Below are positions 63,748-64,000 of a DNA stretch of 64,000 nt, one piece after another. The stretch's first letter is position 1, and each line of letters opens with the position of its first letter. The position numbers and the translations under genes are program-made. The stretch covers positions 859,904 through 923,903 of the forward strand of contig JXTC01000005.1 of the NCBI GenBank assembly GCA_002914845.1. The letters run 5' to 3'. Origin of the DNA: Trema orientale. Lineage: Eukaryota; Streptophyta; Magnoliopsida; Rosales; Cannabaceae. The notes under the pieces were generated by a model, which saw nothing but the letters and a program-made list of their open reading frames with translations, made no database searches and was not told where the DNA came from.

Positions 63748-63998
63748 CTAGGATTGAATTATAGTATTGGATTGGATTGTAATGGATTAGATTTATGTCT
63801 GGTGTAGTATTGAATTGAATTAGGATTATTATTATAATGTGGGACCCACTTTTTATTAGAATGTGTAATAAATTTATTTCATATTAGTTTAAATATTAAA
63901 AAATTTAAAAATATTTATAATGTGGGACCTACTAGTTAAAAAAAATTAAAATAAATGTGGGTCCTACCACTTGTGAGTTAGGGATTAATAATCCTACA
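63748..63998. mobile_element. Possible MITE at the right edge
   Basis: TAGGATTGAAT at the left and AATAATCCTAC at the right are loosely inverted, and GTGGGACCCAC / GTGGGACCTAC occur inside. It may be cut by the window edge. Confidence 0.3.
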
Positions 63999-64000
63999 CT

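Overview
The window is nuclear DNA from a flowering plant, most likely a eudicot and possibly woody. The evidence is AT-rich intergenic DNA, many small GT-AG introns, plant-only families (PHD/GNAT regulator with a TIFY-binding domain, plant WNK kinase, DUF1517 proteins, plant SurE phosphatases) and a dense load of short DNA transposons. I cannot name the species. Coordinates and reading frames were worked out by hand; exon joins were checked for phase and for GT/AG borders.

Layout. 1-3379 (minus): 5' part of a PHD-finger regulator of the IDM1/ROS4-like class, running off the left edge. 3.4-14.7 kb: no gene; several TIR elements whose target-site duplications can be read. 14.9-36.8 kb: a tandem array of six DUF1517 copies, all on plus. 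Copies 1 (14938-17794) and 5 (31221-34072) are intact six-exon genes. Copies 2, 3, 4 and 6 are broken in different ways. A 2.2-kb non-autonomous Mutator-like element with a 9-bp target duplication sits between copies 3 and 4. 38.8-41.7 kb (minus): a complete seven-exon WNK kinase. 42-48 kb: no gene, only repeats and a decayed RNase H-like fragment. 48.3-62 kb: a SurE-like phosphatase cluster with two intact nine-exon genes (48509-52244 and 53434-55848), a third copy cut in two by an inversion inside intron 4 (exons 1-4 on minus, exons 5-9 on plus), and a truncated fourth copy. 62-64 kb: hAT element, 59-bp satellite and inverted-repeat DNA.

The two clusters are the biology here: both show local gene birth and death. 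The DUF1517 copies begin with what looks like a secretory signal peptide, whereas the known plant family member FLAP1 is chloroplast-targeted, so the array may be a diverged, relocated branch. It splits into a His/Ser-rich type (copies 1, 3) and a Gly-rich type (copies 2, 4, 5). There is no operon logic; the neighbouring families have no evident shared pathway.

One ambiguous base (n) lies at 11217.
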